From Gracilaria gracilis (taxonomy: Eukaryota; Rhodophyta; Florideophyceae; Gracilariales; Gracilariaceae), in contig JARGSG010000098.1 in the NCBI GenBank assembly GCA_030374805.1, forward strand, positions 1-64,000: 64,000 nt of DNA, written 5' to 3'. Of this stretch, positions 1-10,245 are shown in pieces; position 1 is the stretch's first letter; each line of letters starts with the position of its first letter. Made by a program: the position numbers and the translations under genes. The notes under the pieces are model-generated. The model saw nothing but the letters and a program-made list of their open reading frames with translations. It was not told where the DNA came from and did no database searches.

Positions 1-1254
1 TTCCAACCAAACCAAATTTGGCCGTAATGTTGTGAATGCGGCTTTAAAATCCTACAGTGAGCAGAGAAGAGTCCCAAAAGAACGACTCATAAGGCTCCAC
101 CAGAGGGCGAAGAATACTCCTCATGTCATAAAGCAGAACCCAATGTATACTTTACCAAAACTGAAGGAAAGCCGAAACACCACTAAACCCAATTTATGTT
201 CTGAAACCAGTGCTTCGGTTTTGACTAGAACCGGATTTACTCTATAATCCTTCTTTCTGGCACATTACCCTAAGAGCACAGTCTTACACTCCAGAGCAAA
301 GATACTCACTTTCTTCCCACGGCGACAACCAATGAAATAAAAAATGCCTCCAAAAATGTGACAATGGAGCATAAAAGTGTGGTATCAAGTTTTACATAGT
401 TCACACCATTCTCTAGCTCATGGGCGTATACCTTTCGTTCAGCTTCATGAAAATGTAACAACAGCTTACATGTAGAGAAAGAAACGCAAATAGAAGAACC
501 AATTCGTGTACCGGTTTGGATGTAAATATTTCGGTCCCGAAGTTAATGATGCATTTGTGATTTGAGCATATACAATATTCATGAAAACAATGATAGGTAG
601 GAAAAAAGAAAGAAATCAAAGCTTTCATCAGATGAATCTCTCTATCGTATTTGACCAATGAGGACATATCTTTCGCCACATACTTTTATGAAATCTATAT
701 GTTTCCACCACTTCTCAAATTCCGCCATGTAATATTTTCGGCCTCGCACTAGAACGGTTGGATATGTTGTCCATCAAGAGTTACGAATTCTAGTCGAACA
801 AGAGTATAACCAACAATACTCAATATGTTTTGGTTATCTATGATAGCAGCAGTGGTGAGAAATTGAAGTAGTGTACTGCCTCCTGGGCGGAATATTGGTG
901 CGGGCTACACACCAAAAGGCATAATTCCTGGCTCGTTGACATTCTGATTCCAGTTTTGCCCCTCCATTCTCTCATGTGTTTGAAAAGCAGTTGCTACTCT
1001 CTAAGACTATATTCCCAATCCTAGACCGAAGAAGAGTGTGGGGAAGTACACGATTTGGTTTCGAACTATCTTCTTGGCAGAAGAAGAGTTTTTAATTCAT
1101 AGAAAAAGTTTTCCAGAAGGCAAATATGAACCTCAAATAACAAGAACTGCTATCAATCTACTTATGTTTATATCTTTATGTCCATCATGTCATCCAAGTT
1201 ATTTTGTCATACTGTAAAGTGTAAAGGTTCATACCCCGAGTAGGTGCTGGATCT

Positions 1255-1794
1255 TCAATCGCTACAGCGGGAGCTGTCGGACCCGTAACCGCTAGATGCG
1301 TACCGGCTTGATGGGTAACCAGTTAAGCAGTCATTTTCGGGACTGTAAACGTGCAGTGGGGTTGTATAGCGCTTAGGTGAAGAAGCTGAGTCCGAAGCTG
1401 CAGGCTTCACTGATCTTCTGGAGGATGGTGAAACTGAGAGAGGTTTAGGAGGTTTTGAAGTGCTTCTCGACGAAGCCCTAGACGCGGCTTTGGTTGTTGT
1501 TTTTATCGCGGCTTTGGATGCGGCTTTGGATGCGGCTTTGGATGCGGCTTTGGATGCGGCTTTGGATGCGGCTTTGGATGCGGCTTTGGATGCAGCTTTG
1601 GATGCAGCTTTGGATGCAGCTTTGGATGCAGCTTTTGATGCAGCTTTTGCTGTCGGTTGGGAGAACGCCTTCTCTGTAGGTGTTCGGGAAGCATGTTTAC
1701 CCGAAGAAGATACCGAATTGGCACGAACGCATGTGCATTTACTGTGCTTTACGCAGCATCTGCACGTAAAAGTTATTTTCGAACCCCCCGCCAT
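1255..1794 (-). CDS. Array ORF, unit 1: Cys-rich N-terminus plus Ala-Ala-Ser-Lys repeats, 179 aa
   Basis: Unrecognised small basic protein. It starts MAGGSKITFTC and has a cluster of six cysteines and a histidine (CRCCVKHSKCTC) at about residues 11-22, which could bind a metal. A Ser/Thr-rich stretch follows, then about eleven AASK tetrapeptides encoded by a 12-bp minisatellite. The C-terminal third is Ser/Arg/Tyr-rich and ends SSGYGSDSSRCSD. There is no signal peptide or membrane segment. The Lys/Ala/Ser repeats recall linker-histone-like tails and so suggest nucleic-acid binding, but that is inference. The frame is open in units 1, 4 and 5 and disrupted in units 2 and 3. The minisatellite period is a multiple of three, so long frames are also open on the other strand; openness alone is weak evidence. 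Support comes from the non-repeat ends being kept in three units. Confidence 0.5.
   Translation of the reverse strand: MAGGSKITFTCRCCVKHSKCTCVRANSVSSSGKHASRTPTEKAFSQPTAKAASKAASKAASKAASKAASKAASKAASKAASKAASKAASKAASKAAIKTTTKAASRASSRSTSKPPKPLSVSPSSRRSVKPAASDSASSPKRYTTPLHVYSPENDCLTGYPSSRYASSGYGSDSSRCSD
1507..1650. repeat. 12-bp minisatellite in array unit 1
   Basis: Tandem 12-mers close to TTTGGATGCGGC, shifting to TTTGGATGCAGC towards the right. They encode AASK on the minus strand. Matching tracts lie near 3668-3712 (short and disturbed), 5720-5820, 7829-7955 and 9969-10098. Copy number differs between units, which accounts for part of the unit length variation. The GCGGC-to-GCAGC boundary is at nearly the same relative place in every unit, so the units share descent and expanded after this subtype split. 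Confidence 0.9.
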
Positions 1795-3405
1795 TGAATT
1801 GGTCTGAATAGAAGAGACGAGCTTGATAATTCTACCGCTTATCCAAATCGCGTTTGAAATGATGTGTTTATCTCAGGAGCCTCTTAACACGGCACGAAGC
1901 TTTATGGAACCACAGAACTGTGATTCTTCTTTCCTTGTTCGAGCAATATCTGATAACAGAATGTAAGAAAACTGGCTTGCGCAGAAAAATGGGCATGAGG
2001 AATTGAACCCCCGCGTTTTTATAGTGCTCGAAACCGTGTGAATGAAACAATGCTCCTCCGGGTATCCAACACGCATGTACCTTTCCTCTCAGAATGGTAT
2101 CATACCCGAGACATCAACAGCCTTCCAGAACTGCCTAGAACAAATTTGCTGCTTCCAACCAAACCAAATTTGGCCATAATGTTGTGAATGCGGCTTTAAA
2201 ATCCTACAGTGAGCAGAGAAGAGTCCCAAAAGAACGACTCATAAGGCTCCACCAGAGGGCGAAGAATACTCCTCATGTCATAAAGCAGTACCCAATGTAT
2301 ACTTTACCAAAACTGAAGGAAAGCCGAAACACCACTAAACCCAATTTATGTTCTGAAACCAGTGCTTCGGTTTTGACTAGAACCGGATTTACTCTATAAT
2401 CCTTCTTTCTGGCACATTACCCTAAGAGCACAGTCTTACACTCCAGAGCAAAGATACTCACTTTCTTCCCACGGCGACAACCAATGAAATAAAAAATGCC
2501 TCCAAAAATGTGACAATGGAGCATAAAAGTGTGGTATCAAGTTTTACATAGTTCACACCATTCTCTAGCTCATGGGCGTATACCTTTCGTTCAGCTTCAT
2601 GAAAATGTAACAACAGCTTACATGTAGAGAAAGAAACGCAAATAGAAGAACCAATTCGTATACCGGTTTGGATGTAAATATTACGCTCCCGAAGTTAATG
2701 ATGCATTTGTGATTTGAGCATATACAATATTCATGAAAACAATGATAGGTAGGAAAAAAGAAAGAAATCAAAGCTTCCATCAGATGAATCTCTTTATCCT
2801 ATTTTACCGATGAGCTCAAATCTTTCTCAATATATTTTTTCCAATCTGCATGTTTTCACCACTTCTCAAATTTCGCCATGTATTCTTTTCGACCTCGCAC
2901 TAGAACGGTTGGATATGTTGTCCATCAAGAGTTACGAATTCTAGTCGAACAAGAGTATAACCAACAATACTCAATATGTTTTGGTTATCTATGATAGCAG
3001 CAGTGGTGAGAAATTGAAGTAGTGTACTGCCTCCTGGGCGGAATATTTGGGCGGGCTACACACCAAAAGGCATAATTCCTGGCTCGTTGACATTCTGATT
3101 CCAGTTTTGCCCCTCCATTCTCTCATGTGTTTGAAAAGCAGTTGCTACTCTCTAAGACTATATTCCCAATCCTAGACCGAAGAAGAGTGTGGGGAAGTAC
3201 ACGATTTGGTTTCGAACTATCTTCTTGGCAGAAGAAGAGTTTTTAATTCATAGAACAAGTTTTCCAGAAGGCAAATATGAACCTCAAATAACAAGAACTG
3301 CTATCAATCTACTTATGTTTATATCTTTATGTCCATCATGTCATCCAAGTTATTTTGTCATACTGTAAGGTGTAAAGGTTCATACCCCGAGTAGGTGCTG
3401 GATCT

Positions 3406-3856
3406 TCAATCGCTACAGCGGGAGCTGTCGGACCCGTAACCGCTAGATGCGTACCGGCTTGATGGGTAACCAGTTAAGCAGTCATTTTCGGGACTGTTAA
3501 CGTGCAGTGGGGTTGTATAGCACTTAGGTGAAGAAGCTGAGTCCGAAGCTGCAGGCTTCACTGATCTTCTGGAGGATGGTGAAACTGAGAGAGGTTTAGG
3601 AGGTTTTGAAGTGCTTCTCGACGAAGCCCTAGACGCGGCTTTGGTTGTTGCTTTGGATTTTATCGCGGCTTTTGGATGCGGCTTTGGATGCAGCTTTGGA
3701 TGCAGCTTTTGCTGTCGGTTGGGAGAACGCCTTCTCTGTAGGTGTTCGGGAAGCATGTTTACCCGAAGAAGATACCGAATTGGCACGAACGCATGTGCAT
3801 TTACTGTGCTTTACGCAGCATCTGCACGTAAAAGTTATTTTCGAACCCCCCGCCAT
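3406..3856 (-). pseudogene. Array ORF, unit 2 copy, broken in the repeat tract
   Basis: Same gene as the 179-aa ORF of unit 1. The Cys-rich start (3856 downwards) and the Ser/Arg/Tyr-rich end (to 3406) are both present and nearly identical to the other units. The minisatellite is contracted and irregular (an extra TTTGGATTTTATCGCGGCTTTTGG-like stretch), so the two ends lie in different frames. Probably not translated as a full protein. Confidence 0.6.
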
Positions 3857-5467
3857 TGAATTGGTCTGAATAGAAGAGACGAGCTTGATAATTCCACCGC
3901 TTATCCAAATCGCGTTTGAAATGATGTGTATATCTCAGGAGCCTCTTAACACGGCACGAAGCTTTATGGAACCACAGAACTGTGATTCTTCTTTCCTTGT
4001 TCGAGCAATATCTGATAACAGAATGTAAGAAAACTGGCTTGCGCAGAAAAATGGGCATGAGGAATTGAACCCCCGCGTCTTTATAATGCTCGAAACCGTG
4101 TGAATGAAACAATGCTCCTCCGGGTATCCAACACGCATGTACCTTTCCACTCCGAATGGTATCATACCCGAGACATCAACAGCCTTCCAGAACTGCCTAG
4201 AACAAATTTGCTGCTTCCAACGAAACCAAATTTGGCCATAATGTTGTGAATGGGGCTTTAAAATCCTACAGTGAGCAGAGAAGAGTCCCAAAAGAACGAC
4301 TCATAAGGCTCCACCAGAGGGCGAAGAATACTCCTGATGTCATAAAGCAGTACCCAATGTATACTTTACCAAAACTGAAGGAAAGCCGAAACACCACTAA
4401 ACCCAATTTATGTTGTGAAACCAGTGCTTTGGTTTTGACTAGAACCGGATTTACTTTATAATCCTTCTTTCTGGCACATTACCTTAAGAGCACAGTCTTA
4501 CACTCCAGAGCAAAGATACTCACTTTCTTCCCACGGTGACAACCAATGAAATAAGGAATGCCTCCAAAAATGTGACAATGGAGCATAAAAGTGTGGTATC
4601 AAGTTTTACACAGTTCACACCATTCTCTAGCTCATGGGCTTATACCTTTCGTTCAGCTATCAGAAAATGTAACAACAGCTTCATGTAGAAAAAGAAACGC
4701 AAATAGAAGAACCAATTCGTATACCGGTTTGGATGTAAATATTACGCTCCCGAAGTTAATGATGCATTTGTGATTTGAGCATATACAATATTCATGAAAA
4801 CAATGATAGGTAGGAAAAAAGAAAGAAATCAAAGCTTCCATCAGATGAATCTCTTTATCCTATTTTACCGATGAGCTCAAATCTTTCTCAATATACTTTT
4901 TTCCAATCTGCATGTTTTCACCACTTCTCAAATTTCGCCATGTATTCTTTTCGACCTCGCACTAGAACGGTTGGATATGTTGTCCATCAAGAGTTACGAA
5001 TTCTAGTCGAACAAGAGTATAACCAACAATACTCAATATGTTTTGGTTATCTATGATAGCAGCAGTGGTGAGAAATTGAAGTAGTGTACTGCCTCCTGGG
5101 CGGAATATTGGTGCGGGCTACACACCAAAAGGCATAATTCCTGGCTCGTTGACATTCTGATTCCAGTTTTGCCCCTCCATTCTCTCATGTGTTTGAAAAG
5201 CAGTTGCTACTCTCTAAGACTATATTCCCAATCCTAGACCGAAGAAGAGTGTGGGGAAGTACACGATTTGGTTTCGAACTATCTTCTTGGCAGAAGAAGA
5301 GTTTTTAATTCATAGAAAACGTTTTCCAGAAGGCAAATATGAAGCTCAAATAACAAGAACGGCTATCAATCTACTTATGTTTATATCTTTATGTCCATCA
5401 TGTCATCCAAGTTATTTTGTCATACTGTAAAGTGTAAAGGTTCATACCGCGAGTAGGTGCTGGATCT

Positions 5468-5965
5468 TCAATCGCTACAGCGGGAGCTGTCGGACCCGTA
5501 ACCGCTAGATGCGTACCGGCTTGATGGGTAACCAGTTAAGCAGTCATTTCCGGGACTGTAAACGTGCAGTGGGGTTGTATAGCGCTTAGGTGAAGAAGCT
5601 GAGTCCGAAGCTGCAGGCTACACTGATCTTCTGGAGGATGGTGAAACTGAGAGGGGTTCAGGAGGTTTTGAAGTGCTTCTCGACGAAGCCCTAGACGCGG
5701 CTTTGGTTGTTGTTTTTTTTTGGATGCGGCTTTGGATCGCGGCTTTGGATGCGGCTTTGGATGCGGCTTTGGATGCGGCTTTGGATGCAGCTTTGGATGC
5801 AGCTTTGGATGCAGCTTTTGCTGTCGGTTGGGAGAACGCCTTCTCTGTAGGTGTTCGGGAAGCATGTTTACCCGAAGAAGATACCGAATTGGCACGAACG
5901 CATGTGCATTTACTGTGCTTTACGCAGCATCTGCACGTAAAAGTTATTTTCGAACCCCCCGCCAT
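5468..5965 (-). pseudogene. Array ORF, unit 3 copy, premature stop
   Basis: Same gene as in unit 1, with a shorter AASK tract and an altered KTTTK junction (AAIQSRIQKK). A T-to-A change relative to the other units makes an in-frame stop at 5618-5620, after SPSSRRSV, which removes the C-terminal third. If translated it would give a 115-aa product keeping the Cys cluster and repeats. Confidence 0.6.
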
Positions 5966-7577
5966 TGAATTGGTCTGAATAGAAGAGACGAGCTTGATAA
6001 TTCCACCGCTTATCCAAATCGCGTTTGAAATGATGTGTATATCTCAGGAGCCTCTTAACACGGCACGAAGCTTTATGGAACCACAGAACTGTGATTCTTC
6101 TTTCCTTGTTCGAGCAATATCTGATAACAGAATGTAAGAAAACTGGCTTGCGCAGAAAAATGGGCATGAGGAATTGAACCCCCGCGTTTTTATAGTGCTC
6201 GAAACCGTGTGAATGAAACAATGCTCCTCCGGGTATCCAACACGCATGTACCTTTCCACTCAGAATGGTATCATACCCGAGACATCAACAGCCTTCCAGA
6301 ACTGCCTAGCACAAATTTGCTGCTTCCAACCAAACCAAATTTTGCCGTAATGTTGTGAATGCGGCTTTAAAATCCTACAGTGAGCAGAGAAGAGTCCCAA
6401 AAGAACGACTCATAAGGCTCCACCAGAGGGCGAAGAATACTCCTCATGTCATAAAGCAGTACCCAATGTATACTTTACCAAAACTGAAGGAAAGCCGAAA
6501 CACCACTAAACCCAATTTATGTTCTGAAACCAGTGCTTCGGTTTTGACTAGAACCGGATTTACTCTATAATCCTTCTTTCTGGCACATTACCCTAAGAGC
6601 ACAGTCTTACACTCCAGAGCAAAGATACTCACTTTCTTCCCACGGCGACAACCAATGAAATAAAAAATGCCTCCAAAAATGTGACAATGGAGCATAAAAG
6701 TGTGGTATCAAGTTTTACATAGTTCACACCATTCTCTAGCTCATGGGCGTATACCTTTCGTTCAGCTTCATGAAAATGTAACAACAGCTTACATGTAGAG
6801 AAAGAAACGCAAATAGAAGAACCAATTCGTATACCGGTTTGGATGTAAATATTTCGGTCCCGAAGTTAATGATGCATTTGTGATTTGAGCATATACAATA
6901 TTCATGAAAACAATGATAGGTAGGAAAAAAGAAAGAAATCAAAGCTTTCATCAGAGGAATCTCTCTATCGTATTTGACCAATGAGCACATATCTTTCGCC
7001 ACATACTTTTATGAAATCTATATGTTTCCACCACTTCTCAAATTCCGCCATGTAATATTTTCGGCCTCGCACTAGAACGGTTGGATATGTTGTCCATCAA
7101 GAGTTACGAATTCTAGTCGAACAAGAGTATAACCAACAATACTCAATATGTTTTGGTTATCTATGATAGCAGCAGTGGTGAGAAATTGAAGTAGTGTACT
7201 GCCTCCTGGGCGGAATATTGGTGCGGGCTACACACCAAAAGGCATAATTCCTGGCTCGTTGACATTCTGATTCCAGTTTTGCCCCTCCATTCTCTCATGT
7301 GTTTGAAAAGCAGTTGCTACTCTCTAAGACTATATTCCCAATCCTAGACCGAAGAAGAGTGTGGGGAAGTACACGATTTGGTTTCGAACTATCTTCTTGG
7401 CAGAAGAAGAGTTTTTAATTCATAGAAAAAGTTTTCCAGAAGGCAAATATGAAGCTCAAATAACAAGAACTGCTATCAATCTACTTATGTTTATATCTTT
7501 ATGTCCATCATGTCATCCAAGTTATTTTGTCATACTGTAAAGTGTAAAGGTTCATACCGCGAGTAGGTGCTGGATCT

Positions 7578-8105
7578 TCAATCGCTACAGCGGGAGCTGT
7601 CGGACCCGTAACCGCTAGATGCGTACCGGCTTGATGGGTAACCAGTTAAGCAGTCATTTCCGGGACTGTAAACGTGCAGTGGGGTTGTATAGCGCTTAGG
7701 TGAAGAAGCTGAGTCCGAAGCTGCAGGCTTCACTGATGTTCTGGAGGATGGTGAAACTGAGAGAGGTTTAGGAGGTTTTGAAGTGCTTCTCGACGAAGCC
7801 CTAGACGCGGCTTTGGTTGTTGTTTTTATCGCGGCTTTGGATGAGGCTTTGGATGCGGCTTTGGATGCGGCTTTGGATGCGGCTTTGGATGCGGCTTTGG
7901 ATGCGGCTTTAGATGCAGCTTTGGATGCAGCTTTGGATGCAGCTTTGGATGCAGCTTTTGCTGTCGGTCGGGAGAACGCCTTCTCTGTAGGTGTTCGGGA
8001 AGCATGTTTACCCGAAGAAGATACCGAATTGGCACGAACGCATGTGCATTTACTGTGCTTTACGCAGCATCTGCACGTAAAAGTTATTTTCGAACCCCCC
8101 GCCAT
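7578..8105 (-). CDS. Array ORF, unit 4 copy, 175 aa
   Basis: Complete copy of the array protein: Cys/His cluster at residues 11-22, about ten AASK repeats including a KASSK variant, and the full Ser/Arg/Tyr-rich C-terminus ending SSRCSD. It is one repeat shorter than unit 1 and differs by a few substitutions (FSRPTAK for FSQPTAK, SSRTSV for SSRRSV, SPGNDC for SPENDC). Function unknown; see unit 1 for limits. Confidence 0.5.
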   Translation of the reverse strand: MAGGSKITFTCRCCVKHSKCTCVRANSVSSSGKHASRTPTEKAFSRPTAKAASKAASKAASKAASKAASKAASKAASKAASKAASKASSKAAIKTTTKAASRASSRSTSKPPKPLSVSPSSRTSVKPAASDSASSPKRYTTPLHVYSPGNDCLTGYPSSRYASSGYGSDSSRCSD

Positions 8106-9717
8106 TGAATTGGTCTGAATAGAAGAGACGAGCTTGATAATTCCACCGCTTATCCAAATCGCGTTTGAAATGATGTGTATATCTCAGGAGCCTCTTAACA
8201 CGGCACGAAGCTTTATGGAACCACAGAACTGTGATTCTTCTTTCCTTGTTCGAGCAATATCTGATAACAGAATGTAAGAAAACTGGCTTGCGCAGAAAAA
8301 TGGGCATGAGGAATTGAACCCCCGCGTTTTTATAGTGCTCGAAACCGTGTGAATGAAACAATGCTCCTCCGGGTATCCAACACGCATGTACCTTTCCACT
8401 CAGAATGGTATCATACCCGAGACATCAACAGCCTTCCAGAACTGCCTAGCACAAATTTGCTGCTTCCAACCAAACCAAATTTTGCCGTAATGTTGTGAAT
8501 GCGGCTTTAAAATCCTACAGTGAGCAGAGAAGAGTCCCAAAAGAACGACTCATAAGGCTCCACCAGAGGGCGAAGAATACTCCTCATGTCATAAAGCAGT
8601 ACCCAATGTATACTTTACCAAAACTGAAGGAAAGCCGAAACACCACTAAACCCAATTTATGTTCTGAAACCAGTGCTTCGGTTTTGACTAGAACCGGATT
8701 TACTCTACAATCCTTCTTTCTGGCACATTACCCTAAGAGCACAGTCTTACACTCCAGAGCAAAGATACTCACTTTCTTCCCACGGCGACAACCAATGAAA
8801 TAAAAAATGCCTCCAAAAATGTGACAATGGAGCATAAAAGTGTGGTATCAAGTTTTACATAGTTCACACCATTCTCTAGCTCATGGGCGTATACCTTTCG
8901 TTCAGCTTCATGAAAATGTAACAACAGCTTACATGTAGAGAAAGAAACGCAAATAGAAGAACCAATTCGTATACCGGTTTGGATGTAAATATTTCGGTCC
9001 CGAAGTTAATGATGCATTTGTGATTTGAGCATATACAATAATCATGAAAACAATGATAGGTAGGAAAAAAGAAAGAAATCAAAGCTTCCATCAGATGAAT
9101 CTCTCTATCGTATTTGACCAATGAGCACATATCTTTCGCCACATACTTTTATGAAATCTATATGTTTCCACCACTTCTCAAATTCCGCCATGTAATATTT
9201 TCGGCCTCGCACTAGAACGGTTGGATATGTTGTCCATCAAGAGTTACGAATTCTAGTCGAACAAGAGTATAACCAACAATACTCAATATGTTTTGGTTAT
9301 CTATGATAGCAGCAGTGGTGAGAAATTGAAGTAGTGTACTGCCTCCTGGGCGGAATATTGGTGCGGGCTACACACCAAAAGGCATAATTCCTGGCTCGTT
9401 GACATTCTGATTCCAGTTTTGCCCCTCCATTCTCTCATGTGTTTGAAAAGCAGTTGCTACTCTCTAAGACTATATTCCCAATCCTAGACCGAAGAAGAGT
9501 GTGGGGAAGTACACGATTTGGTTTCGAACTATCTTCTTGGCAGAAGAAGAGTTTTTAATTCATAGAAAAAGTTTTCCAGAAGGCAAATATGAAGCTCAAA
9601 TAACAAGAACTGCTATCAATCTACTTATGTTTATATCTTTATGTCCATCATGTCATCCAAGTTATTTTGTCATACTGTAAAGTGTAAAGGTTCATACCGC
9701 GAGTAGGTGCTGGATCT

Positions 9718-10245
9718 TCAATCGCTACAGCGGGAGCTGTCGGACCCGTAACCGCTAGATGCGTACCGGCTTGATGGGTAACCAGTTAAGCAGTCATTTC
9801 CGGGACTGTAAACGTGCAGTGGGGTTGTATAGCGCTTAGGTGAAGAAGCTGAGTCCGAAGCTGCAGGCTTCACTGATGTTCTGGAGGATGGTGAAACTGA
9901 GAGAGGTTTAGGAGGTTTTGAAGTGCTTCTCGACGAAGCCCTAGACGCGGCTTTGGTTGTTGTTTTTATCGCGGCTTTGGATGCGGCTTTGGATGCGGCT
10001 TTGGATGCGGCTTTGGATGCGGCTTTGGATGCGGCTTTGGATGCGGCTTTAGATGCAGCTTTGGATGCAGCTTTGGATGCAGCTTTGGATGCAGCTTTTG
10101 CTGTCGGTTGGGAGAACGCCTTCTCTGTAGGTGTTCGGGAAGCATGTTTACCCGAAGAAGATACCGAATTGGCACGAACGCATGTGCATTTACTGTGCTT
10201 TACGCAGCATCTGCACGTAAAAGTTATTTTCGAACCCCCCGCCAT
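9718..10245 (-). CDS. Array ORF, unit 5 copy, 175 aa
   Basis: Complete copy of the array protein, almost identical to unit 4 and sharing its SSRTSV and SPGNDC variants. Units 4 and 5 are therefore the closest pair, which fits recent duplication or homogenisation. The adjacent partial sixth unit does not reach this ORF. Confidence 0.5.
   Translation of the reverse strand: MAGGSKITFTCRCCVKHSKCTCVRANSVSSSGKHASRTPTEKAFSQPTAKAASKAASKAASKAASKAASKAASKAASKAASKAASKAASKAAIKTTTKAASRASSRSTSKPPKPLSVSPSSRTSVKPAASDSASSPKRYTTPLHVYSPGNDCLTGYPSSRYASSGYGSDSSRCSD

Noticed and set aside
32-247. 71-codon plus-strand frame repeated in all array units
   Set aside because: Openness follows from unit identity. No domain, and nothing independent supports coding.
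1460-1807. Plus-strand frames with repeated LDAALDAA or LWMRLWMR in the array
   Set aside because: A 12-bp repeat is open in all frames; these are mirror readings of the minus-strand AASK tract and lack non-repeat conservation.
1960-2080. A full tRNA gene in each array unit
   Set aside because: Only the B-box-like T arm and an oligo-T are convincing. Acceptor pairing is imperfect and no anticodon stem folds.
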